A DNA stretch of 64,000 nucleotides from JAJECS01 sp965243625 (GTDB lineage: Bacteria; Chloroflexota; UBA11872), in the NCBI GenBank assembly GCA_965243625.1, contig CBDEVI010000002.1:1116001-1180000 (forward strand), written 5' to 3'. Both the position numbers and the translations under genes were made by a program. Positions 1-8,821 of this stretch are shown here, piece by piece (positions within the stretch are counted from its first letter, which is position 1; every line of letters begins with the position of its first letter). The notes under the pieces were generated by a model. It was not told the origin of the DNA, did not search any database, and saw nothing but the letters and a program-made list of their open reading frames with translations.

Positions 1-2
1 CG

Positions 3-575
3 GTGCAGATCGTCGTGCCGCGTCCGGCCATGGTCGAGCTGCAGCGAATGCTGGCCGACGATCCGGGCACCGTGACCATCGGGCTCAGCGAAACGCAGTC
101 GCAGGTCTTGTTCCGGACGAGCACGGTCACCTTCATCGCCACGCTCATCGACGGGCAGTTTCCGAATTACCCGCAGCTGATCCCCGGCGAGGTCGACACG
201 CGAGTCGTGGTGGACACGCAAGCCTTTGCCCAGGCCACCCGCATCGCCTCCCTCTTCGCCAGCTCCGGGGCAAACGTCATCAAGCTGCACGTGCAGCCGG
301 GTGCGGAAGGGGAATCCGGCCGCATGGTGCTGACGTCGAACTCGGCCGAGCTGGGCGAAAACTCCGGCGAGCTCGACGCCGAGGTCAGCGGCGACGGCGG
401 GCTCATTGCCTTCAACCCCCGCTTCTTGTCCGAGTGCCTGGGCTCCATCGCCACCGAGCGCATCTCGGTGGGGACCTCCGGCGCCACCAGCCCGGGACGC
501 TTCCGTCCGGTGGACGGCGACGAGGAGGTCGAGACCCACAGCCACGTGATCATGCCCATGCACACGGTGAGCTAG
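3..575 (+). CDS. dnaN: DNA polymerase III beta sliding clamp, C-terminal part (partial at window edge)
   Basis: The reading frame is open through the left edge of the window, so this is the C-terminal half of the beta clamp, the ring that tethers the replicative polymerase to DNA. The roughly 190 visible residues cover the end of domain II and domain III. The last residues carry the family ending: an RPVDGD segment followed by VIMPM, matching the usual 'P..G..Y.YLIMPM' C-terminus. An acidic EEVETHS stretch sits where most clamps have a short link. The first visible GTG is not a true start. No dnaA or origin is visible here. The next gene starts 34 bases downstream on the same strand. Confidence 0.88.
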   Translation: MQIVVPRPAMVELQRMLADDPGTVTIGLSETQSQVLFRTSTVTFIATLIDGQFPNYPQLIPGEVDTRVVVDTQAFAQATRIASLFASSGANVIKLHVQPGAEGESGRMVLTSNSAELGENSGELDAEVSGDGGLIAFNPRFLSECLGSIATERISVGTSGATSPGRFRPVDGDEEVETHSHVIMPMHTVS

Positions 576-609
576 GCATCGCGGGCGACCGTCGCCGTCA
601 GGTCGCGGC

Positions 610-2226
610 GTGACCGCTGCCGCCGGTGTGGGCAGCCGGGCGTTCGTGAGCACCGGCCGAGGACCGGTGGTGACGGCGCACACGATGGTGTCGACCGGCC
701 ATCCCCTGGCGACGGCCGCGGGGATACGCCTGCTCTTGGACGGCGGCAACGCATTCGATGCCGCGATCGGGGCCGCCGCCGTCATCGCGGTGGTCGAGCC
801 GAGCTCCAACCAGCTCGGCGGCGACGTGTTCGCGCTCTGCCGTCCGGCGGCCACGGGCATCGTCGAAGCCGTCAACGCCAGCGGTCCGGCGCCGGCGGCC
901 GCGGATCCATCGGGCTACGACGAGGGCATTCCCACCCATGGGCTGCGGTCCGCCACGCTGCCGGGCGCCGTCGCCGCCTGGGACGTAATCAACCGGCGGT
1001 ATGGGCAACTGCCGCTGGAGCGCCTGCTGGCGCCTGCCATTGTTTACGCCAGCGGAGGCTTTCCCGTCGACCTGGCACTGGCGGGCGCAATCAGCCAGTC
1101 GCTCGATGCCCTCAAGCAATTCCCCGCCACGGCCGCAGTGTTTTGCCCCGGCGGTCGCGCACCTCGACCCGGCGAGACTCTGGTGCAGCCGGACCTTGCG
1201 AGGACCCTCCGCGAGATCGCGGCCAATGGAGCCGCCGGGTTCTACCAGGGGCTGTTCGCCGAGCGCTTGATACAGGCATCCGATGCGGCCGGGGGAGATT
1301 GGTCCGACGACGACCTGGCCGCCATGCCGGTTGACGTCCTCCCGCCGCTGCGCACGGACTATCGCAGATATGAGGTGCTCGAACAGCCGCTGCCGTCACA
1401 GGGCTATCTCGTGCTCGCGGACCTCAACATCGCCGAGGGCTTCGACCTGGCGGCGCTGCGATTCGGCACGGCGAACAGCCTGCACATCATGGTCGAGGCA
1501 CACAAGCTGGCCTTCGCCGACCGCCTGGCGCACCTCGGCGACCCCGCGCACGTCGAAGTCCCGGTCGACATGCTGGTGTCCAAGGAATTCGCCGCCCGGC
1601 GGCGGATGATGCTGAACCCGGCGCGGGCGTCACTAAGCCTGGCGTCGCCAGACCCGAGCGGTTCGGGAACGGACACCACGGCAGTGTCGGTCGTCGACGA
1701 AGACGGCAATGCCATCACGCTGATACAGAGCGTCTTTCAACAATTCGGCTCGGCGTTCATCGTTCCGGGCACCGGCGTGCTGCTCAACAATCGAATGAAT
1801 GGGTTTTCCCTCGACCCGGAGAGTCCCAACTGCCTCGCCGGCGGCAAACGGCCCATCCATACACTCAACACCTACATGGTCCAGCGCGAAGGCGCGCTGG
1901 TGATGCTGGGCGGGTCGCCGGGCGGTCATTTCCAGACTCAGGCGAACTTCCAGGTCTTGACCAACGTCATCGACCACGGGATGCACTGGCAGGCGGCGAT
2001 GGACGCCCCACGCTGGTATCACGACGCCGACTCCGACACGTTGACGCTGGAGTCCCGGTTCGAGTTGGACGTCGCCAGCGCCCTGGAGCGGCGCGGTCAC
2101 GGCGTCGCCTGGGCGCCCGCGTTCACCCCGCGCGCCCGCAGCCAGGGCATCATGCTCGACCCGGCGAGCGGCGCCCGGTTTGGCGCAACCGACCCACGAT
2201 GGCACGGGCAAGTTCTAGGGTATTGA
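610..2226 (+). CDS. Gamma-glutamyltransferase family protein (Ntn hydrolase)
   Basis: A 538-residue member of the gamma-glutamyltranspeptidase family, which hydrolyses or transfers gamma-glutamyl groups (for example from glutathione) after autocleavage into two subunits. The family start is clear (VSTGHPLAT, then GGNAFDAAIGAA). The cleavage/nucleophile site is the TT pair at Thr356-Thr357 in GTDTTAVSVVDEDG. The small-subunit GGSPGGHFQTQ segment is also present. The start is GTG; a later ATG at 685 would lose conserved N-terminal sequence. No signal peptide is visible, unlike periplasmic GGTs, so it is probably cytoplasmic. Substrate cannot be assigned: the family also contains cephalosporin acylases and poly-gamma-glutamate enzymes. 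Confidence 0.85.
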   Translation: MTAAAGVGSRAFVSTGRGPVVTAHTMVSTGHPLATAAGIRLLLDGGNAFDAAIGAAAVIAVVEPSSNQLGGDVFALCRPAATGIVEAVNASGPAPAAADPSGYDEGIPTHGLRSATLPGAVAAWDVINRRYGQLPLERLLAPAIVYASGGFPVDLALAGAISQSLDALKQFPATAAVFCPGGRAPRPGETLVQPDLARTLREIAANGAAGFYQGLFAERLIQASDAAGGDWSDDDLAAMPVDVLPPLRTDYRRYEVLEQPLPSQGYLVLADLNIAEGFDLAALRFGTANSLHIMVEAHKLAFADRLAHLGDPAHVEVPVDMLVSKEFAARRRMMLNPARASLSLASPDPSGSGTDTTAVSVVDEDGNAITLIQSVFQQFGSAFIVPGTGVLLNNRMNGFSLDPESPNCLAGGKRPIHTLNTYMVQREGALVMLGGSPGGHFQTQANFQVLTNVIDHGMHWQAAMDAPRWYHDADSDTLTLESRFELDVASALERRGHGVAWAPAFTPRARSQGIMLDPASGARFGATDPRWHGQVLGY

Positions 2227-2373
2227 CCCGGCTGGCGATATGCTGACGTTCGCGCCATCGGCCAATCTGCCGCCAAGCCCTGGAGAACGCTGATCGACGC
2301 ACCGACGCCCGCAGACGAACAAGCGCCGCCCGCGCCAAGCGATTCGCCGACCACTTCGGCGCGAATCGCGCTG

Positions 2374-3891
2374 GTGCTAGTGACCACGTTCTTTTCCGGG
2401 ATGTCGGTCCTGGGCGTGGAGATCACGGCCTCTCGCCTGCTGGCGCCATTCTTCGGCACCAGCACCATCATTTGGGCCGTCGTCATCGGGCTGACGCTGC
2501 TGTATCTCTCCATCGGCTACTGGATCGGCGGCATGGTGGCCGATCGCCGCCCGCGTGAGTCGACCCTCTTCCACATCATCGCCATCGCGGCGTTTGGCGT
2601 GGGGCTGATTCCTTTCGTCGCCGGCCCGGTGCTCGAAATCTCGTCCGAGGCCATCGCGAGTTTGAGCGGGGGGCTGTTTTTTGGCTCCCTGCTGGGTGTG
2701 CTGCTGCTGTTTTCGGTGCCGCTGACCATGCTGGGCATGGTGTCCCCATTTGCGATCCGGCTGGTCACCCGAGACGTGCAGCACGCGGGCCGTCGGGCCG
2801 GGCAGGTCTACGCGCTCAGCACCATCGGCAGCATCGTCGGGGCTTTTCTGCCCGTGCTCACCCTCGTGCCGACCTTTGGCACACGCCTGACCTTCCTACT
2901 CTTTGCCTGGGTGCTGCTGGGCCTGGCGCTGATCGGGGCGCGGAGCAACGTGCGCCGGGGCATTTACGCCGCCTTCGCCGTCATCATCATCATCCTGTGG
3001 CTCGTCATCCGGCCCGGCGCCGTGCGGCCCGTGGACGGCCTGGTGTGGGAGGGCGACTCCGCCATACAGTTCATCCAGGTCATCGACGATCCGGGGCGTG
3101 GACTGCGCCTGGTGCTTAATGAGGGCATTGGGACCCACTCCATCTATCACCCCGAGCGTCTGCTCACCGGTGGGCCGTGGGACTACTTCCTGCTAGCGCC
3201 GCTGATTGGCGGACAAACGATGGCCGACGTGGACTCCCTCCTGGTCGTTGGCCTTGGCGCGGGCACGGTCTCGAAGCAGTACACCGCCGTGTACGGCGAC
3301 GACGTGCAAATCGACGGCGTCGAGCTCGATCCCAAGGTCATCGAGCTCGGTCAGCGCTACTTCGACATGAACGAACCGAACCTGCGCACCATCGCCGCCG
3401 ACGGCCGCACCTATCTTCAGCACTCAGACGACCGCTACGACGTCATCGCCGTGGATGCCTACCGCCAGCCCTACATCCCGTTTCACCTGGTGACGCGTGA
3501 GTTTTTCCAGGAGGCCCGCGACCACCTGCGCCCAAACGGCGTGCTGGCGCTCAACGCCGGGCGCACCGGCCAGGATTTCCGTCTCGTCGATGTCCTGTCG
3601 TCCACGATGCGGGCCGTATTCCCGTATATCTACGTACTCGACCTCCCCACCGGCTACAACAACAGCCTGATCTACGGCGCCTTGCGCCCCATCTCCAACG
3701 AAGAGCTCCACGCCGCCGTGCAGGCGACCGGCAATCCCGTCCTGGAAGCGATCGCGGACCGCCCCTGGCGACTCCGAGCCGTGCCGGAGTCGACGGTGGT
3801 CTACACCGATGACTGGGCGCCGGTGGAACGCCTGATCGACGACATCATCGTGCGCGAGGCGCTTGGCGGCGCGCGGGGGCGAGCGCGATAG
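2374..3891 (+). CDS. Fused membrane transporter-like / spermidine synthase-like protein
   Basis: A two-part protein. The N-terminal half (about residues 1-215) has several hydrophobic helices of the kind seen in 'fused MFS/spermidine synthase' proteins, opening with SGMSVLGVEITASRLLAPFF. The C-terminal half is a spermidine-synthase-type Rossmann domain, with the nucleotide loop VVGLGAGT, an acidic residue in DGVELDP, and VDAYRQPYIPFHLVT near the active site. Proteins of this type may make polyamines or methylate small molecules; substrate is not predictable. The GTG at 2374 starts inside the first helix and has no Shine-Dalgarno. In-frame CTG at 2290, preceded by GGAG four bases upstream, would restore about 28 residues. 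Confidence 0.82.
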   Translation: MLVTTFFSGMSVLGVEITASRLLAPFFGTSTIIWAVVIGLTLLYLSIGYWIGGMVADRRPRESTLFHIIAIAAFGVGLIPFVAGPVLEISSEAIASLSGGLFFGSLLGVLLLFSVPLTMLGMVSPFAIRLVTRDVQHAGRRAGQVYALSTIGSIVGAFLPVLTLVPTFGTRLTFLLFAWVLLGLALIGARSNVRRGIYAAFAVIIIILWLVIRPGAVRPVDGLVWEGDSAIQFIQVIDDPGRGLRLVLNEGIGTHSIYHPERLLTGGPWDYFLLAPLIGGQTMADVDSLLVVGLGAGTVSKQYTAVYGDDVQIDGVELDPKVIELGQRYFDMNEPNLRTIAADGRTYLQHSDDRYDVIAVDAYRQPYIPFHLVTREFFQEARDHLRPNGVLALNAGRTGQDFRLVDVLSSTMRAVFPYIYVLDLPTGYNNSLIYGALRPISNEELHAAVQATGNPVLEAIADRPWRLRAVPESTVVYTDDWAPVERLIDDIIVREALGGARGRAR

Positions 3892-4018
3892 GACGGCACG
3901 GAGCGAGACCTTGCGAACGGCCGGCGATCGGCGTCCCCCGTCACTTCCGGCAGTCGGATCGCGTTGATTTCGACGCACGAGCCAGCGGAAACGGTCCAAT
4001 GGCACGCTTCCTCCAACC

Positions 4019-5506
4019 GTGAGTAGCCGCACGCTCGACAGTCGACGGCCGGGCGGCGCCAGGCGCCTGCCAGCGGCGCGTGCCCAGCGGCGCAGCTCAC
4101 GACGGGCCGTATTGCGCGCCTCGGTTGGCGTAGCGGCGGCGGCCCTTGCCGCGGCGTGCGGCGAAGTCGCTCCGGACTCGCAGCCCACGCCCACACCGAT
4201 TGCGCCGACCTCGGCCGAGCCGACGGCGGCGCCCGCCACCCAGGTAGCGACCCCTGCGGCTCCGGGAATCACGCCTCCCGCCGCATCGGCGACCTCGACC
4301 TCGGCGGCCCCGGCGCCAACCGCGGCGCGCCCGACGGTGGTGGCCGCGACGCCCGCGGCCCCGCAGCCGGTCACGGCGGCCCCCGAGGCGATTCGGACGG
4401 CTGCGCCGACAGCACCCCCGGCAGCGACGTCAACCGCACCTGCCACCACAGCGTCGACGCCGCCGGTCACGGCGGAACAGCGTCCCACGGCCGTCGCCGT
4501 CGCGCGGCCAACCGCCGCCCCGACCCCCACGCCGCGCGCGACCCCGACGCCTGTTGCGACTCCAACTCCCATCGCAACGCCGACTCCCACTCCGTCTCCC
4601 CATCGCTCACCGCTCACGGGCCTGCCGATCTCGGCGGAAGCACTCGACCGTCGCGTGGTCGCGGTCAAGATCGACAACGCCCCTGGGGCCCGTCCCCAGA
4701 GCGGCCTGAGCCAGGCGGACATCGTCTACGAGCACGAAACCGAAGGCAGGGTGACCCGCTACACGGCGTTCTTCCTCGATAGCGAGGTGGACCTGGTCGG
4801 TCCGATTCGCAGCTCGCGATTCGTGGATCGCGACCTCGTCCAGCAATTCGACGCGCTGTTCGCCCACGTCGGCGCGAGCCCGCCGGTGATGCAAGACCTA
4901 CGCGCTTCGGCCGCGGCCGACATGGACCAGTTTTACTTCGCCGGGGACCGCCCCTACACGCGTCTCACGAGCCGCCCGTCGCCGTTCAACGTGTACGCGA
5001 GCCTGGCCAGCCTGCGCGAGTTCGGCGCCCGCCGATACTCAACCCGACGCTGGATCGAAGGCCTGGAGTTCACCGAAGCGCCGCAAGGTCTCGGCGCCGT
5101 GCGGTCCATCACCATTCCGCCGGGCCCGCAAACCTATTTTCAAGTGCACTACAGCTATGACCCGGCCATCGGACAGTGGCGGCGCTCGCTGGCCGGCGCT
5201 CCGGACATCGACGCGGCAAACGATGCACACATCACCGTCGCCAACGTGGTGATTCAGCACGTAGACATCCAGGTCACGGCATTCATCGAGGATTCGCTCG
5301 GCAATCTCTCGCTGGCGATTCCCACCACCGGGTCGGGCCCGGTGACCGTGTTTCGCGATGGCTTGCGAATCCAGGGCACGTGGGAACGGCCCAATGCCAA
5401 GGCCATCACGCGTTTCAAGACCGCACGCGGCACCCCGTTGGAGCTGCGGCCCGGCCACACCTGGGTCCACCTGCTCGACGTCGATCAGCCCGTCGACAGC
5501 GGTTGA
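4019..5506 (+). CDS. DUF3048 domain lipoprotein with long Thr/Pro/Ala-rich linker
   Basis: A predicted exported lipoprotein of 495 residues. The N-terminus has an Arg-rich stretch (RRSSRRAVLRAS), a hydrophobic core and a lipobox ending LAAAC, so it should be lipidated. Residues of about 50-197 form a low-complexity Thr/Pro/Ala linker that includes TPTP repeats. From about residue 198 the DUF3048 (YerB-like) domain begins: LTGLPIS, then VAVKIDNAPGARPQSGL, ADIVYEHETEGRVTRY and GPIRSSR, all typical of the family. The biochemical role of DUF3048 is unknown; YerB is a surface lipoprotein in Bacillus. The start is GTG. The 127 bases before it show no gene or strong promoter. Confidence 0.85.
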   Translation: MSSRTLDSRRPGGARRLPAARAQRRSSRRAVLRASVGVAAAALAAACGEVAPDSQPTPTPIAPTSAEPTAAPATQVATPAAPGITPPAASATSTSAAPAPTAARPTVVAATPAAPQPVTAAPEAIRTAAPTAPPAATSTAPATTASTPPVTAEQRPTAVAVARPTAAPTPTPRATPTPVATPTPIATPTPTPSPHRSPLTGLPISAEALDRRVVAVKIDNAPGARPQSGLSQADIVYEHETEGRVTRYTAFFLDSEVDLVGPIRSSRFVDRDLVQQFDALFAHVGASPPVMQDLRASAAADMDQFYFAGDRPYTRLTSRPSPFNVYASLASLREFGARRYSTRRWIEGLEFTEAPQGLGAVRSITIPPGPQTYFQVHYSYDPAIGQWRRSLAGAPDIDAANDAHITVANVVIQHVDIQVTAFIEDSLGNLSLAIPTTGSGPVTVFRDGLRIQGTWERPNAKAITRFKTARGTPLELRPGHTWVHLLDVDQPVDSG

Positions 5507-5572
5507 TCTCCGCCGCGGCGTTCTTCGCCGGTGGCGTACGCTAGCGGCGCCCATCGCAGGCCGGAGCCCGTC

Positions 5573-6574
5573 ATGACCACCGAGCGCGTCGTCCTACTTC
5601 CCCAGCCACAGCACAAGATGCTCTTGCAGCATCGCCAGGTCGTCGAGGAGGCAGGTGGAACCATCCGGCACGCCGACCTGCACGATGCCGCGGTTCGCCG
5701 CGCCGCCCTGCCGGAGGCGACCGTGGTCGTGGTGCAGGGACACGAAATGGTTGACGAGGACTTCGCGGCCGGCGCGAGTTTGCACGCCGTGTGCTGCTGG
5801 TCGGACGGCGTGGACACGGTGGATCTGGAAGCAGCCACGCGGCACGGCGTGCCGGTTGGCAACGTTCCCGATCTCTGCATCGACGAAGTGGCCGACCACG
5901 CCCTGATGCTCCTGCTCGCCTGCTATCGGCGGCTCGGCTTCGCCTACCGCCAAATTCACGAGCGGCTCCCGCTTTCGCGCTACGACATCTGCGACGCCGC
6001 GGACCCGTGGCCCCGGCTGCGCGGGCTCACGCTGGGCCTGCTCGCGTTCGGCAACATCGCGCAGGCCATGGCCCTGCGGTGTCAGGTGCTGGGCATGTCG
6101 GTCGTCGCCTGCGATCCCTACATCGACCCCAGCGTCATGCGCGACATGAGTGTCGAGTCCGTCGAGTTCGACGACCTGCTGCGCCGTTCCGACTATCTCT
6201 CGATCCACGCGCCGCTCAATCCGAACACTCACCACCTGTTCAACGCCGACGCCCTGTCGAAGATGAAGTCGAGCGCGTTTCTCATCAATACCGCGCGAGG
6301 TCCGATCGTGGACGAGGCGGCGCTGATTGCGGCTCTCCGGGCCGGAGCGCTGGCGGGTGCCGGGCTCGACGTGTTCGAGGTCGAGCCGGCGACCCACGAC
6401 AACCCGCTGCTTTCGATGCCCAACGTCGTCACCACGCCGCACCACGCCGGCGAATCCGACGAGATGCACGCGTTCGGTCCGGAGGCGGCCATGAACGACG
6501 TGGCCCACGTGTTGCGGGGCAATCCGCCGCGGTCCGTGCAGAACCCGGCCGTCCTTCGCCAAGGCGGCGGCTAG
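5573..6574 (+). CDS. D-isomer-specific 2-hydroxyacid dehydrogenase (phosphoglycerate dehydrogenase-like)
   Basis: A 333-residue NAD-dependent 2-hydroxyacid dehydrogenase. The catalytic triad is readable: Arg in NTARGPIVDEAAL, Glu in AGLDVFEVEP, and His in TTPHHAGES. The nucleotide-binding loop is unusual: LLAFGNIAQA replaces the canonical GxGxxG, with Ala at the first and third glycine positions. The ATG at 5573 begins MTTERVVLLP and is preferred over the GTG at 5531, which would add an atypical 14-residue leader. It is single-domain without ACT or ASB domains, so it is not a full-length serine-pathway SerA. The exact hydroxyacid is unknown. Confidence 0.85.
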   Translation: MTTERVVLLPQPQHKMLLQHRQVVEEAGGTIRHADLHDAAVRRAALPEATVVVVQGHEMVDEDFAAGASLHAVCCWSDGVDTVDLEAATRHGVPVGNVPDLCIDEVADHALMLLLACYRRLGFAYRQIHERLPLSRYDICDAADPWPRLRGLTLGLLAFGNIAQAMALRCQVLGMSVVACDPYIDPSVMRDMSVESVEFDDLLRRSDYLSIHAPLNPNTHHLFNADALSKMKSSAFLINTARGPIVDEAALIAALRAGALAGAGLDVFEVEPATHDNPLLSMPNVVTTPHHAGESDEMHAFGPEAAMNDVAHVLRGNPPRSVQNPAVLRQGGG

Positions 6575-6620
6575 ATCCCGCCAATGGGCGGAGCGCGCCT
6601 CCGGCAATTGGTGTAGCCCA

Positions 6621-8204
6621 ATGTCCGTGCGGGTCACCGGCTGGGGCGGCATCGGCGAGATCGGCGGCAACAAGCTGTTGCTGGAGGACGACGACTGGCA
6701 GGTGCTGCTCGACTTCGGCAAGTCGTTCGGCGCCCACGCGCGCTTCTTCGAGGAGTTCCTCACCCCGCGCACCACGGCCGGCGCGTTTGACTTTCTGCGA
6801 ACCGGGCTGCTTCCGCCGCTGGAGGGTCTGTATCGGCCGGATCTCGAGCTGCTGCCGGAGGTCGGAGCGTTCTGGACACATGCACGGAACCAGGCCGGCT
6901 ACCGGAACGACGTGCGACCGCGCGCGGTGCTGCTGTCACACGCGCACCAGGACCACCACGGACACCTGTCGTTTCTGAATACCGGCATCCCAGTCGTCAG
7001 CAGTTCGATCACCGCACTGATCGTCAAGGGGATGCAGGACTGCGGCCAGCCCGGCCTGGAAAACGAGACCGTCATCGTGCGGCCGCGCGTCGCCGACGGT
7101 GCGGCACTCAAACCCGAGCAGGCGTCCGGCGAGCAGCGACTCTGGTCCCTGATCGATGGGGAGTCCTGGACCAAGGCGGCGGAGAGCTTCTGGAAGACGC
7201 CGCACTTCAACACCCGGACGGCAGGTTGGACGCTGCGCGGCACGGCGCCGTTCAGCGGGGCCATCGACGGTCGTCGCGTCCGCGCCTTTCCGGTCGACCA
7301 TTCGATACCCGGCGGGCATGGATTCGCCATTGAGACGTCGGTCGGCTGGATTGCGTATTCCGGAGACATCCGCATGCACGGTCATGGGGGAGATCTCACC
7401 CGACAGTTCGCCCGCGAACTGCAGGGCCTCGACCTGGCGCTGCTGATCTGCGAAGGAACCCAAGCCTCGTCCGAAGGTCCCGCGGCCACCGAAGAGGGGG
7501 TTCGACAGAGCGTGCACGAGGCCGTGGGCAACGCCGACGGGCTGGTGGTGGGCGACTTCAGCCCGCGCAACTTCGAGCGGCTCGACACGTTCCTGGACGC
7601 GGCCCGACACGCCGGACGGCAGCTCGTGGTGCTGGAAAAGGACGCGTTTCTGCTGCACGCGCTCGCCACGGCCGACCCCACGACGCCGCTTCCGGACCCC
7701 GCGCGAGGCCCCCTGGTCTATCGCGAGCGGCGCGAGAGTCACCGAGCCTGGGGCCGGCTCGTGGCCGAGACCTACGGCACCGCCATGGTCGATCCGGGCG
7801 AGATCGCCCGCTCGCCCGGCGAGTTCGTCCTGGCGTTGAGCTTCTACGACGTGCTGCGGCTGCTGGACATCGATGCCGGCGGCGGCACCTGGATCTACTC
7901 CACCAGCGAGCCGTACAACGAGGAGCAGCTTCTCGACATCAACCGGCTACGGCAGTGGGTGGATCTGTTGCAGATGGAGATGTTGGGCCGACTCGGCGAC
8001 GATCCCAGCCAGGAGCGCTTTCACGCCTCGGGGCACGCCTCGGGACCCGACCTACTCGAGTTCATCGAAATCGCCCAGCCGCGCCGCTTGATGCCGATCC
8101 ACCTGGAATCGGACGGCTTGGACTTCTACCGCAAGCACGTGCCGGCCCTGGGAATCGAGCTTGCCGAACCGGCGTGGGGGCAGGCGATCGAGGTGTTGCC
8201 TTAG
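6621..8204 (+). CDS. MBL-fold / beta-CASP hydrolase, RNase J-like
   Basis: A 527-residue metallo-beta-lactamase-fold protein resembling RNase J and other beta-CASP nucleases. Metal ligands are visible: HAHQDH (first His107), a His in VDHSIPGGHG, Asp in YSGDIRMHG, and a C-terminal His in MPIHLES. FHASGHASGPDL is the SGH motif that RNase J-type enzymes carry near the end of the beta-CASP insert. About 75 residues separate the first beta-strand DFG from the HxHxDH motif, which is longer than usual and contains an Arg/Phe/Leu-rich helical segment. RNA or DNA processing is the likely role, but the classical C-terminal RNase J domain is not evident. Confidence 0.78.
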   Translation: MSVRVTGWGGIGEIGGNKLLLEDDDWQVLLDFGKSFGAHARFFEEFLTPRTTAGAFDFLRTGLLPPLEGLYRPDLELLPEVGAFWTHARNQAGYRNDVRPRAVLLSHAHQDHHGHLSFLNTGIPVVSSSITALIVKGMQDCGQPGLENETVIVRPRVADGAALKPEQASGEQRLWSLIDGESWTKAAESFWKTPHFNTRTAGWTLRGTAPFSGAIDGRRVRAFPVDHSIPGGHGFAIETSVGWIAYSGDIRMHGHGGDLTRQFARELQGLDLALLICEGTQASSEGPAATEEGVRQSVHEAVGNADGLVVGDFSPRNFERLDTFLDAARHAGRQLVVLEKDAFLLHALATADPTTPLPDPARGPLVYRERRESHRAWGRLVAETYGTAMVDPGEIARSPGEFVLALSFYDVLRLLDIDAGGGTWIYSTSEPYNEEQLLDINRLRQWVDLLQMEMLGRLGDDPSQERFHASGHASGPDLLEFIEIAQPRRLMPIHLESDGLDFYRKHVPALGIELAEPAWGQAIEVLP

Positions 8205-8275
8205 CGATTTAGGCGCCCGCAACAGGCGAGGCGTCGACTTGTCTACATGCCCGAGGATCGACTAGTTGGTAGCGC

Positions 8276-8602
8276 CTATGCGGCTTCATAGACCACGGTG
8301 CCCTCACGCAGGGCAGGCTTGATCACCAGCGCATGGCTGTCCCGGTAACGCTCGACATGCGCTGGCGCGACGACTGTCGCATCAACGGCAACGCGAATGC
8401 CGCGAAGGTTTCGGTAGATGCGCGCGGCGAGATCGCGCTCGTTGTCGGCATCCTTGACCACCAGCAAGTCCACATCGCTGTTGCGCCCCATTTCACCTCG
8501 GGCCGCCGAACCAAAGAGAATGACCCTCTCAGGCTGAGCAACCTCGACCACACGGCGCACGATGTCGTCGAGGGTGGCGTGGTCAAGCCCCTGATTGTTC
8601 AT
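8276..8602 (-). CDS. Minimal nucleotidyltransferase (MNT) domain protein
   Basis: A 108-residue protein of the DNA polymerase-beta superfamily. The nucleotidyltransferase signature is intact: ILFGSAARGE followed by NSDVDLLVV, that is GSxxxG plus the two catalytic aspartates. The C-terminal half carries a third acidic position in VDATVV. Such small MNT proteins usually act as the antitoxin of HEPN/MNT modules, AMPylating the HEPN toxin. Here no HEPN gene is visible within 200 bases on either side, so it looks orphaned. The ATG at 8602 is chosen because MNNQGLDHATLDDIV begins the conserved helix; the longer open frame upstream is not protein-like. Confidence 0.75.
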   Translation of the reverse strand: MNNQGLDHATLDDIVRRVVEVAQPERVILFGSAARGEMGRNSDVDLLVVKDADNERDLAARIYRNLRGIRVAVDATVVAPAHVERYRDSHALVIKPALREGTVVYEAA

Positions 8603-8821
8603 GTGTGGCTCGCTCAGGCATATGCCAGCACAGCACCTTGAACATGATACGGGCGGCGGACCGGTTGAGTGCTCGGCTCCAAGACACCGCAGGTCGCCCC
8701 TGTAGATGAGCGACCAATTGGCGCGGTGGTCGCCCACCGAGCCGCAGCAAAGCGTGTTGACGCGGCCAAGACCACCGGCGACCATCAAGCACGCTAATCG
8801 CCTGCTTCAGACTTGGCATCG
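8603..8821. other. Intergenic region between the divergent MNT gene and cyclase-like gene
   Basis: A 219-base gap between divergent genes. It should hold promoters for both, but no convincing paired -35/-10 boxes were recognised. The minus-strand frames here read as low-complexity peptides; weak resemblance to a HEPN N-terminal helix was looked for and judged insufficient. Confidence 0.4.

Noticed and set aside
4150..4610. Thr/Pro repeat tract as a DNA tandem repeat element
   Set aside because: The repeats are at protein level (linker of the DUF3048 lipoprotein) with varied codons, not a DNA repeat.
6578..6591. CCGCC-AATG-GGCGG hairpin after the 2-hydroxyacid dehydrogenase gene
   Set aside because: The stem is only five pairs and no T-run follows, so it is not a convincing terminator.
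5594..6775. A 393-codon frame antisense to the 2-hydroxyacid dehydrogenase
   Set aside because: No motif; shadow of the opposite gene.
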